Assembly (NCBI GenBank): GCA_002504525.1
Contig: DATD01000011.1
Location: 12,620-22,605 of the forward strand
Direction of reading: 5' to 3'
DNA: 9,986 bases
Source of the DNA: Methanomassiliicoccus sp. UBA345
GTDB lineage: Archaea > Thermoplasmatota > Thermoplasmata > Methanomassiliicoccales > Methanomassiliicoccaceae
A program made the position numbers and the translations under genes. Shown one piece after another: positions 1-5,979 of the stretch. The stretch's first letter is position 1. Every line of letters starts with the position of its first letter. The notes below the pieces were generated by a model. It made no database searches. It had not been told where the DNA came from and worked only from the letters and a program-made list of their open reading frames with translations.

Positions 1-19
1 TACTCGTGGCCTGCTCGCT

Positions 20-670
20 TCAGTCTCCCTTTCCCATCCTGCGTCTCCTGCGGCAGAGGTGCACGATGCTCAGGGCGCCACCGCCGGTAGCGAACGGTAT
101 GGCGAGGACCATGGCGTCCAAGTAGGGCGTCAGGTTCCTAGCGACGTAGAAGGTGGAGCCGTGGTACAGATATGAGGTACCGTTCGGCAGCGTGATAAGG
201 ATGCCGCAGTTCCACGCCCCGGCCGTTCTGACTGCTATCGTGAAGTTCAGCGTCGTCCGCTCTCCTGCCTTCAGCTCCTCGATGACCTTTCCGCGCGCCG
301 GGAAGACCTCGTACAGCTCGTCCATCGCCCTGGAGAGATCGATCTCCGTAGAAGGATCATATGCCGGAAGGTCCCCCTCAAGGGGTGGCTGGATGACCGA
401 GTAGCCGTTGAGGCTCGGAATCAGCCTCACCACTACATCGGCGGCGCCCTCACCCAGGTTCATCAGGACGATGGATACTTCCAGATGCCGCCCTATGACT
501 GTGGGTCTACTGACATCGGCTCCGTTGCCGTCTGCATCGGACGCCGTCGCGTACAGGACCCTAATGTCCCCCTTGTCGGCGAATGCGGCGTCCGCCGAAG
601 CCGGACCAGATGCCGAAAGGACCAGGAGCAGGACCAGGGCGCCGACGGCGCCAAGCATTCGAACGTTCAT
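20..670 (-). CDS. Secreted Ig-like protein with C-terminal membrane anchor, last gene of the ABC-2 operon
   Basis: Predicted 216-residue extracellular protein tethered to the membrane. A signal peptide occupies about residues 1-26 (hydrophobic run 8-19, then an ASA cleavage-type motif). Residues about 55-170 alternate short hydrophobic strands with turns, resembling the Ig-like CARDB/NEW3 folds of archaeal surface proteins; this is a resemblance only. A single hydrophobic helix at about 184-205 is followed by a very basic tail containing five consecutive arginines, giving an outside domain and a cytoplasmic tail. The ATG overlaps the permease stop by four bases (ATGA), so translation is probably coupled. 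The position after an ABC-2 permease suggests an extracellular partner of the transporter. I do not recognise a named family. Confidence 0.85.
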   Translation of the reverse strand: MNVRMLGAVGALVLLLVLSASGPASADAAFADKGDIRVLYATASDADGNGADVSRPTVIGRHLEVSIVLMNLGEGAADVVVRLIPSLNGYSVIQPPLEGDLPAYDPSTEIDLSRAMDELYEVFPARGKVIEELKAGERTTLNFTIAVRTAGAWNCGILITLPNGTSYLYHGSTFYVARNLTPYLDAMVLAIPFATGGGALSIVHLCRRRRRMGKGD

Positions 671-1440
671 AGCTCCATCCTCCTGATTACCGCCAGGCCG
701 AGCACCGTCGCTATGAGAATGAAAAGGAGCAGCGTCACGTAAAGCAGGGGATCGACCTCATTCAGCACCCTGACGGATTTCGTGGCGGCGGCAATGACGG
801 CATACGGGAAGGGGAAGAGCAATGCATAATCGGGCGCATAGACGATCCTTTGGCCGCTGAAGTCGTTCAGCGTCGGAGCAAGGAATATCATCGTCATCAG
901 ATAGGCGCCCGCGGCGCCCAGCGTGTACAGCGTTCGTCTGAGCAGCAGTGAGAGGAACGCGACCGCGGCAACGATTGCGGCGATCATCAGGACGGACAGT
1001 ACGAACAGCCCGGCGGCCATGGATAAGAGTATATGAGAGACGGCCCCGGTCACGGTGGAGAGCAATAGGAGGTAGGTGATGAAAGGCATCGCCACCACCG
1101 GCACCATTGCCACCATGATGCCAGCCAGCTTGCCCAGGTACAGCGTGCTCCGCCCGATCGGCAGGGAGAACAGCAGGTCCATGGTGCGGCCGTCGATCTC
1201 GCCGGAGAACGAGGCGGTCGCGAGGACCGCCGCCACGACCATTACGACCATCATCGCCACGTAGACGGCCATGGCCAGGTTGCCCTTGACCCCTGATTCA
1301 GGGAAGTAGGAGGTGAACATGATGAATAGCGACGTCACCAGGGATGCCACGAACAGGGACATGGCGTACTGGCCGCTGACCATGCTCTCCTCGGCGGTGG
1401 CCCTTGCCACTTTGATGAACATCCTCCGTTGCCCGCTCAT
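667..1440 (-). CDS. ABC-2 type transporter permease
   Basis: Integral membrane subunit of an ABC transporter, 257 residues, a usual length for ABC-2 half-permeases. About six membrane helices are visible, near residues 26-46, 56-77, 107-129, 138-165, 172-190 and 233-252. Between helices 2 and 3 lies the family hallmark, a cytoplasmic stretch reading FSGEIDGRTMDLLFSLPI at 78-95 followed by an Arg and a conserved Gly-Lys, which contacts the ATPase in this family. It overlaps by four bases both the ATPase gene upstream and the anchored protein gene downstream, so all are made together. Two copies would be expected to pair with two ATPase subunits. The substrate cannot be read from the sequence; NosY-, CcmB- and Nat-type exporters share this layout. 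Confidence 0.9.
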   Translation of the reverse strand: MSGQRRMFIKVARATAEESMVSGQYAMSLFVASLVTSLFIMFTSYFPESGVKGNLAMAVYVAMMVVMVVAAVLATASFSGEIDGRTMDLLFSLPIGRSTLYLGKLAGIMVAMVPVVAMPFITYLLLLSTVTGAVSHILLSMAAGLFVLSVLMIAAIVAAVAFLSLLLRRTLYTLGAAGAYLMTMIFLAPTLNDFSGQRIVYAPDYALLFPFPYAVIAAATKSVRVLNEVDPLLYVTLLLFILIATVLGLAVIRRMEL

Positions 1441-2351
1441 CGGTCCGCCTCCTTGAAGTGTTCGGAGTAGATCTGATCGAGCTGATGGCTCTGGAGCGTG
1501 AACTCTATGTCATTGTCCAGAAGGAAACGGAGGAAACACTTCTCGAAGCCCCCCGCGTCGTTAACCTTGAGGCGGAGGAGGTTGTTGGTGCAGGACAGCT
1601 CGACGATCTCGGGAAACATCGCCCTGATGTCATCCTCGTTCGTCAACGGCCTTCGGAGGAGCAGCTCATAGTGGAGGAACCCGGCCTTGCGGGCGATGGC
1701 CTGGGGCGCCCCGTCCTCCACCAGCCTTCCGTCCTTGAGGATGCACAGGCGATCGCACAGGTCGTCCATGTATCTCAGCTCGTGGGAGGAGATGATGACC
1801 GTGGCGCCTCGGTCCCGTAGGGCGGCGATCAGTCCGATGACGTCCGCCTTCCCTCGGGGATCCAGGGCGGTCAGCGGCTCGTCCATCAGCACCAGTTCGG
1901 GATCGTTGAGGAGGCAGCGGGCGATTCCCAGCCGCTGCTTCATGCCCTTGGAGAAGGTCGCTATCCTCTCGTCCCCGTGATCGCGGAGGCCGACCTCGCT
2001 CAGGCATTCGATGCTCTTCTTCCTCATGTCAGGCACGGAGTGGTACCGCCCGAACACGTTCAGGTACTCGAACGCGCTCATCGCCTCGTAGTACCCGGCG
2101 TTCTCGGCCATGTACGCCATCCTGGCCTTGTAGCCGACATCCTTTGTTATATCCTTACCGTGAACGGCTATGGTGCCCCGGGTGGGACGGAGAAGCGAGC
2201 AGATAAGTTTTATCAGCGTGGTCTTGCCCGCTCCGTTCGGTCCTATTAGGCCGATCACCTCCTGTGCGCCTATGGTGAGGTCAATATCCTTAAGAGCGAC
2301 CTTCCCCCCATACGCCTTGGTGAGTCCCTGGATCTCGATGACGTTGGGCAT
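1437..2351 (-). CDS. ABC transporter ATP-binding protein (ABC-2/CcmA-NosF type)
   Basis: ATPase subunit of 304 residues that powers the adjacent permease. Visible motifs are Walker A GPNGAGKTT at 37-45, the signature FSKGMKQR at 133-140, Walker B LVLMDEP at 153-159 with catalytic Glu158, the D-loop ALDP just after, and the switch His190 in IISSH. The Q-loop position reads MAEN (81-84), with Glu where many ABC proteins have Gln; this is common in ABC-2-type ATPases. Residues about 225-304 form a C-terminal extension of the kind seen in NatA/CcmA-like proteins. The ATG at 2349-2351 shares one base with the stop of the gene upstream (TGATG arrangement), and the gene's own stop overlaps the permease start. 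All catalytic residues appear intact. Substrate and direction of transport are inferred as export or membrane remodelling. Confidence 0.93.
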   Translation of the reverse strand: MPNVIEIQGLTKAYGGKVALKDIDLTIGAQEVIGLIGPNGAGKTTLIKLICSLLRPTRGTIAVHGKDITKDVGYKARMAYMAENAGYYEAMSAFEYLNVFGRYHSVPDMRKKSIECLSEVGLRDHGDERIATFSKGMKQRLGIARCLLNDPELVLMDEPLTALDPRGKADVIGLIAALRDRGATVIISSHELRYMDDLCDRLCILKDGRLVEDGAPQAIARKAGFLHYELLLRRPLTNEDDIRAMFPEIVELSCTNNLLRLKVNDAGGFEKCFLRFLLDNDIEFTLQSHQLDQIYSEHFKEADR

Positions 2352-3175
2352 CAGAGATACTCCCGCCGGTAGTATCTTAAGTAGATGTAGGCGACGATCG
2401 CCACCAGGCCGCCTGCGATGAGGAGAGCCGTCCAGCTCCCGCCATCCTTAGAGGTCGTCGCTGGGCCGTATGTGATGGACACGGTGGTCCCTGCATCGTC
2501 CCCATCGCAAGCCAGTACGACGTAGTAGCGTGAGGTGGAACGATCGGGGATCGTTATGGTGGATGAAGCATTATCGACCGCGTAGCTACATAACGTGGTC
2601 AGGTCAGTAAATAGAATGCGAACGTCCACGCTCTTGTTCGTGGAAATGGCGACGTCCATACCACCTAGGTTTATTATGTCGAAGGCCAGGTAGGGCGCGG
2701 TAATGTTCATGTCGAGATGGGGTTCCCGCCATAGTTGTTTGCTGATGCCGTTGTCTCCCAACATTATCGCCAATTTTCCGCTCACTGTTATAGTATAGTT
2801 CCCGGGGTGCTCATCTCCCCTCAGGCTGCTCTGTCCGCCGGAACTGGAGGTGAAGGGTTCAGGCATACCGGGTTCCTCATAATTGGGGCGGTCGATCCGA
2901 AGTGTCCCGTCGCTCCGTCCCCAGAAGGCGAAAAAGGTAGGGCCGTCCAAGTAGATCTCCACGCTGTCATCTTCCAGCACGAACGGGTAGTATAGGTCGG
3001 TAACGCTCTCGATCGTCCTCTCGGCATTCAGCGGAGGAAGGGTGTTTCGATCCTCCTGACCTCCCGTGCTCAGCAGGCCGATGAGCGCTACGGCGATGAT
3101 TAGTACCGAGATGACGGCAAGGAGGCGTGTTCTACTAAAGCTACGCTTCTTCCTTGATAGTGTCACGACGCCCAT
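2351..3175 (-). CDS. Two-pass membrane protein with extracellular beta-rich domain, first gene of the ABC-2 operon
   Basis: About 274 residues. A basic N terminus (RKKRSFSRTR) precedes a membrane helix of about 19 residues. Some 210 residues follow, rich in short beta-strand-like segments and predicted to lie outside the cell, with four N-x-S/T sequons. A second helix of about 20 residues near the C terminus ends in a basic tail (RYYRREYL). Both ends should be cytoplasmic. I chose ATG 3173-3175. A longer reading from TTG at 3188-3190 would put its start codon inside the TATA-like sequence, and GTG 3164-3166 is a further option. The gene is the likely promoter-proximal member of the operon and abuts the ATPase gene (TGATG). 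No family recognised; context suggests an extracellular accessory subunit of the transporter. Confidence 0.8.
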   Translation of the reverse strand: MGVVTLSRKKRSFSRTRLLAVISVLIIAVALIGLLSTGGQEDRNTLPPLNAERTIESVTDLYYPFVLEDDSVEIYLDGPTFFAFWGRSDGTLRIDRPNYEEPGMPEPFTSSSGGQSSLRGDEHPGNYTITVSGKLAIMLGDNGISKQLWREPHLDMNITAPYLAFDIINLGGMDVAISTNKSVDVRILFTDLTTLCSYAVDNASSTITIPDRSTSRYYVVLACDGDDAGTTVSITYGPATTSKDGGSWTALLIAGGLVAIVAYIYLRYYRREYL

Positions 3176-3186
3176 CCACCCATAAA

Positions 3187-3199
3187 TCAAATATAATAT
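3187..3199 (-). promoter_or_regulatory. Probable TATA box of the ABC-2 operon
   Basis: On the minus strand the sequence reads aatattatatttga, an AT-rich TATA-like element centred near 3192. An archaeal start of transcription about 25 bases downstream would fall near 3166-3168, at or just inside the candidate start codons (ATG 3175, GTG 3166), which suggests a leaderless or nearly leaderless message. It lies directly after the hairpin that ends the upstream gene. Confidence 0.4.
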
Positions 3200-3201
3200 T
3201 G

Positions 3202-3224
3202 AGCTGATTTAGATAAAATCAGCT
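3202..3224 (-). terminator. Hairpin at the end of the secreted-protein gene, candidate terminator
   Basis: A perfect 9-bp inverted repeat, agctgattt (3202-3210) against aaatcagct (3216-3224), with a 5-base loop. It spans the TAA stop of the 3209-3904 gene. On the minus strand it is followed by the AT-rich sequence caatattatattt, giving U-containing RNA after the stem. It could terminate the upstream transcript, or act as an operator next to the operon promoter; the two readings cannot be separated by sequence alone. Confidence 0.45.
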
Positions 3225-3904
3225 TTGGGTATGTTGAAGTAATGACTTTCCTCATCATTGACGTCCCACCAGAACACTCTCCAATCTGCGGTTTGATATT
3301 TAACGAATGCATTGAACGCCTCGCTTGGCATGCCAGATGATACACCGGATACGGTAAGTCCGTTCCAGCTGGATTGCCATCTGCCTTCATAGATGTCCCA
3401 TGTTACGGTGTTATCTCCGGGTGTGACCTGGTATGCGTTCGGGCCCCCGATATTTCCTTGAGGGACTCCTGTCTGTACATCGAGGTATCCCCCGGCTGTT
3501 CCAACATGACCTAGGCCATCGTAATTCTGGCCGTTACGGGGAAGGTATCCATAGAATGTAGTATAGAAGTGAGGATCGTACCCAGTAGATGGTTCATTAT
3601 CGCCGTGGGTAAGAATGGGGGAATGATCAAAATGAATTATATTTTGAAAACGACCTAGCCACTTATCGCTGGTCTGATAAGTGGTGACATCAGCTAATAT
3701 GCCAGGCGTATTATTTTGCCTATATATTTTTATCTCTACCCTTTGATATGTGCCCTGCCATTCTTGAAAAGCGTCTTCCTTTTCAGTAGAGATAAAGTGA
3801 TTAACAACCACTGCCTCCGCGTCTTGCGTTGAAATCACCAAGGCACAGGGGGCCAACATTACAAATGATGCCACAATAGCAAACAGTGTTTTGGTGTATC
3901 TCAT
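3209..3904 (-). CDS. Secreted protein of unknown function, AT-rich gene
   Basis: Encodes about 231 residues. The N terminus is a clear signal peptide (basic MRYTK, a hydrophobic run to about residue 25, and an AEA cleavage-type motif near residue 31). The mature part, about 200 residues, has no cysteine and no membrane helix. It is rich in Tyr, Trp, Asn and Gly, has a long polar middle (residues about 95-150 with many G, N, Y and P) and ends in a Trp-rich acidic stretch (WRVFWWDVNDEE). This suggests a secreted beta-sandwich domain. I chose ATG 3902-3904 because GGAGGG lies five bases upstream; an in-frame ATG at 3916 overlaps that site and would add four residues. The gene is visibly more AT-rich than its neighbours and uses AT-ending codons more, hinting at separate ancestry. 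Same strand as the ABC operon but separated from it by a hairpin. No family recognised. Confidence 0.75.
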   Translation of the reverse strand: MRYTKTLFAIVASFVMLAPCALVISTQDAEAVVVNHFISTEKEDAFQEWQGTYQRVEIKIYRQNNTPGILADVTTYQTSDKWLGRFQNIIHFDHSPILTHGDNEPSTGYDPHFYTTFYGYLPRNGQNYDGLGHVGTAGGYLDVQTGVPQGNIGGPNAYQVTPGDNTVTWDIYEGRWQSSWNGLTVSGVSSGMPSEAFNAFVKYQTADWRVFWWDVNDEESHYFNIPKADFI

Positions 3905-3908
3905 TCTT

Positions 3909-3914
3909 CCCTCC
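3909..3914 (-). promoter_or_regulatory. Shine-Dalgarno site deciding the start of the secreted-protein gene
   Basis: GGAGGG on the minus strand, ending four bases before ATG 3902-3904. It overlaps the alternative in-frame ATG at 3914-3916, which argues for the shorter reading. Confidence 0.6.
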
Positions 3915-3995
3915 ATATTATTGCATCTCCAATCAATATCTAGTAATCTGTAATTAATAATAAAAAGTCTTCTCTAAATATCAATAATTAGAATG

Positions 3996-4016
3996 ATCTG
4001 GATTAGTCTACCAGAT
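3996..4016. repeat. Imperfect palindrome, possible operator
   Basis: Arms ATCTGG (3996-4001) and CCAGAT (4011-4016) are perfect complements, and inside them tag and cta (4004-4006, 4008-4010) also mirror each other with a two-base offset. It lies about 92 bases upstream of the secreted-protein start codon, in the divergent region, a reasonable place for a regulator-binding site. No regulator is encoded in the window. Confidence 0.25.
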
Positions 4017-4186
4017 GGCGTCAAACCTGGCCTGGGTCAGGTAATATCTACCATTTCATCGATATTTTCGGCCGTCATGTATGCTGTTTAAACACGTTTC
4101 ATCAAAAAGTCGTTCTACCACTTACGGGGCATCACCAATCGCTCTTGGACAGCCAAGTTAATCTTTTGACCCAGCCTAGGTCTCCG

Positions 4187-4195
4187 TTTTATATA
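4187..4195 (+). promoter_or_regulatory. TATA box of the PAC2-family gene
   Basis: ttttatata is a near-consensus archaeal TATA box. Transcription starting about 26 bases from its centre would begin near 4217, giving a leader of about ten bases. That leader contains ggtgat (4218-4223), complementary to the typical 3' end of archaeal 16S rRNA, just before TTG 4227. The promoter geometry therefore supports the TTG start. Confidence 0.65.
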
Positions 4196-4226
4196 CCGCG
4201 GGATAGGAAAACCAAACGGTGATGGA

Positions 4227-4979
4227 TTGGACATTATCGAGATCGAGGAGATGAACATCCGCGGCGCCTACGTGATCGACGGCTTTCCATCGGTCGGACT
4301 GGTCGGTTCCATCGTCGCCAACTATCTGGTCACCACGCTCAAGCTGCGCCAGATCGCGGTGGTCGATTCGGATCACTTTCCCACCATCTCGACGATCAAG
4401 GGCGGCGTGCCGCACAGCCCGGTCCGCATCTACGGCGGGGAGTTCGGCGACGGCCAGAGGATGGTGGTCTTCGTCTCTGAGTTCCAGCCGCCCCCTCACG
4501 TCCAAAAGCTGCTGGGCATCACCCTGATGGACTGGGTGGAGGACCACAAGTGCCGCCTGGTCATCAGTCCGGAAGGCATCTCCAACAAGCAGAGCGGGCG
4601 GCCCCCGGGAGAGCAGCCCTTCGAGGTGCTGGGCGTCGGCTCCACGCCGGAGGCAAGGGAGCTGCTCACATCGAAGAACGTCCCCATATTCGAGGGTGGC
4701 ATCATCGTCGGCCTGTCGGCCATCCTTCTCAACGAGGGCGTCAACCGCACCTTCGACGTCATCACCCTGCTCTCGGAGGCGTCAGCCGACTTTCCTGACG
4801 CCAGAGCCGCCGCGGCCGAGGCCACCACCATTAACAGCCTGATCCTCGACGACAAGCTGGACCTGCAGCCCCTGAAGGAGGAGGCGGAGAAGATCGAGGG
4901 CGAGCTGAAGGACATCTACGACAAGGCGGGCCGGGAGCAGGAGGTCCGGAAGACCTCGTTGCCGATCATGTACGGTTAG
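4227..4979 (+). CDS. PAC2-family protein, probable proteasome assembly chaperone with HbYX-type C terminus
   Basis: 250 residues, the usual size for archaeal PAC2-domain proteins (COG1938 group, often labelled ATP-grasp superfamily). Typical features are the N-terminal strand followed by VIDGFPSVGLVGSIVANYL (16-34), and PIFEGGIIVGLSAILL (153-168), the conserved second Gly-rich segment. An acidic, probably coiled helix runs from about 214 to 235, and a short flexible tail ends in Met-Tyr-Gly. A hydrophobic residue, Tyr and any residue at the extreme C terminus is the HbYX motif with which PAN, Pba1-Pba2 and archaeal PbaA dock into pockets of the 20S alpha ring. I infer a role in proteasome assembly or gating; no proteasome gene is in the window. 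The TTG start fits the TATA box and the ggtgat site. The 3' end overlaps rtcA by 14 bases on the other strand. Confidence 0.85.
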   Translation: MDIIEIEEMNIRGAYVIDGFPSVGLVGSIVANYLVTTLKLRQIAVVDSDHFPTISTIKGGVPHSPVRIYGGEFGDGQRMVVFVSEFQPPPHVQKLLGITLMDWVEDHKCRLVISPEGISNKQSGRPPGEQPFEVLGVGSTPEARELLTSKNVPIFEGGIIVGLSAILLNEGVNRTFDVITLLSEASADFPDARAAAAEATTINSLILDDKLDLQPLKEEAEKIEGELKDIYDKAGREQEVRKTSLPIMYG

Positions 4980-5979
4980 GCGAGACGCTCACGGCCGTCC
5001 CGTCCACGCTGATGTCGACCGGGAGGAACTGGGGCAGCAGCCACATCTGCGTCATAAGGTGGGAGGTGAGCTCCCGCACCTTGAAGGATGAGTCACCTGC
5101 TGCCATGGCCATGTACGGCAGCAGCTGATCGGCGGTGTGGACGTCCAGCGTGCCGCCGCCGTCCAGCTCGTCCCGCATGCGTTCGGCCGCGAGCTCGCCG
5201 ACCCGCTCTGCGGGAACGCCTCGCTCTCCCAAGGCATCGGCGCCCAGCACGGTGTTCTCATACTTCGCGCAAAGATAGATGCCGGCGCCCGACGACGGTC
5301 CGGACGAGAGCCGGCGCTCCGTGACGATCCTCTCGCCCAGCAGCGACTTGCGGACCGCGTGCTCCATCCTCTGGGCGATGTGCTCCGGAAGGTTCTGCAC
5401 GAAGGACGTGCCATTGATCATCTCGAGCCGCCCCCTCCCCTCGAGCCGCAGCGGCATCACCGCCCGGGGCGGGGCGAGGGAGGCGGTCACGATGCCGCCG
5501 CCCTGAGGATAGAACCCTCGCTGAAGCACCTCCAGCTCGACGTCGACATGCATCTCGCGCAGCATCGGCAGCAGGACGTTCTGGTAATGGTCCACCGGCG
5601 GGGACATCCAGACGTTGGTCCCGCCCCTTATCGTCAGCGTCACCGGCCCGTCGGCCCTAAGGCAAGTCAGCAAGCATGCCTGAAGAACGAGCGTCACGCT
5701 TCCCGCGGTGCCCACGTTGAACTCGTACTCGCCGCCCTGCACCTCGCCCGGCCGGAACTTGAGCGAGGTGGAGCCGATCTCGTCGCCCTCCATCGCCGCG
5801 CCGCACAGCTCCGCCACTCCGCGCACTGCGGTAAGATGTTGAGCGGCCAGCCCGCACCGCTCTCGTTTGGAGCGGATGTTCGCGATCTCGATGTCCTTTC
5901 CGGTCAGAGCGGACAGCGCCACCGAGGAGCGCAGTATCTGGCCGCCCCCCTCGCCATACGATCCGTCGATCCTAAGCAT
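4966..5979 (-). CDS. rtcA: RNA 3'-terminal phosphate cyclase
   Basis: 337 residues, full family length. RtcA enzymes use ATP to convert an RNA 3'-phosphate into a 2',3'-cyclic phosphate through an adenylated histidine. The N-terminal hallmark DGSYGEGGGQILRSS (5-19) is present, followed by RGGTNVWMSPPVDHY (118-132), the Gly-rich FYPQGGGIV (156-164) and SSGAGIYL (229-236). DVHTADQLLPYMAMA carries the presumed catalytic His281, matching the HxxDQL motif that holds the adenylated histidine in Escherichia coli RtcA. I chose ATG 5977-5979 because a strong GAGGTGG site precedes it and the protein then begins MLRIDGSYGEGG as in homologues; an in-frame ATG at 6006 would add nine residues. The start overlaps the ATPase stop by eight bases, implying coupled translation. 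No rtcB, archease or rtcR is present. Confidence 0.95.
   Translation of the reverse strand: MLRIDGSYGEGGGQILRSSVALSALTGKDIEIANIRSKRERCGLAAQHLTAVRGVAELCGAAMEGDEIGSTSLKFRPGEVQGGEYEFNVGTAGSVTLVLQACLLTCLRADGPVTLTIRGGTNVWMSPPVDHYQNVLLPMLREMHVDVELEVLQRGFYPQGGGIVTASLAPPRAVMPLRLEGRGRLEMINGTSFVQNLPEHIAQRMEHAVRKSLLGERIVTERRLSSGPSSGAGIYLCAKYENTVLGADALGERGVPAERVGELAAERMRDELDGGGTLDVHTADQLLPYMAMAAGDSSFKVRELTSHLMTQMWLLPQFLPVDISVDGTAVSVSPNRT

Larger units (their letters stand above)
3905..4226. other. Divergent intergenic region, AT-rich on the left
   Basis: About 320 bases separate the divergently transcribed secreted-protein and PAC2 genes. The left third (3920-3995) is very AT-rich and should hold the promoter of the minus-strand gene; runs such as tttttattattaatta on that strand (about 3951-3967) are candidate TATA elements, but no single one stands out. 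An imperfect palindrome lies at 3996-4016. The right end holds the PAC2 TATA box. Short open frames of 20-33 codons occur here, none convincing. No tRNA, repeat array or insertion-sequence end is visible. Confidence 0.6.

Noticed and set aside
4025..4042. A small inverted repeat ACCTG...CAGGT in the divergent region
   Set aside because: The arms are only five bases with an eight-base spacer, too short to be distinguished from chance.
3993..4091. A 32-residue plus-strand open frame in the divergent region
   Set aside because: No ribosome site or promoter precedes it and it overlaps the palindrome; a frame of this length is expected by chance.
4222..4254. An ATG just before the PAC2 gene as an alternative start
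   Set aside because: It is out of frame with the PAC2 protein and stops after ten codons; the TTG five bases later gives the conserved N terminus.
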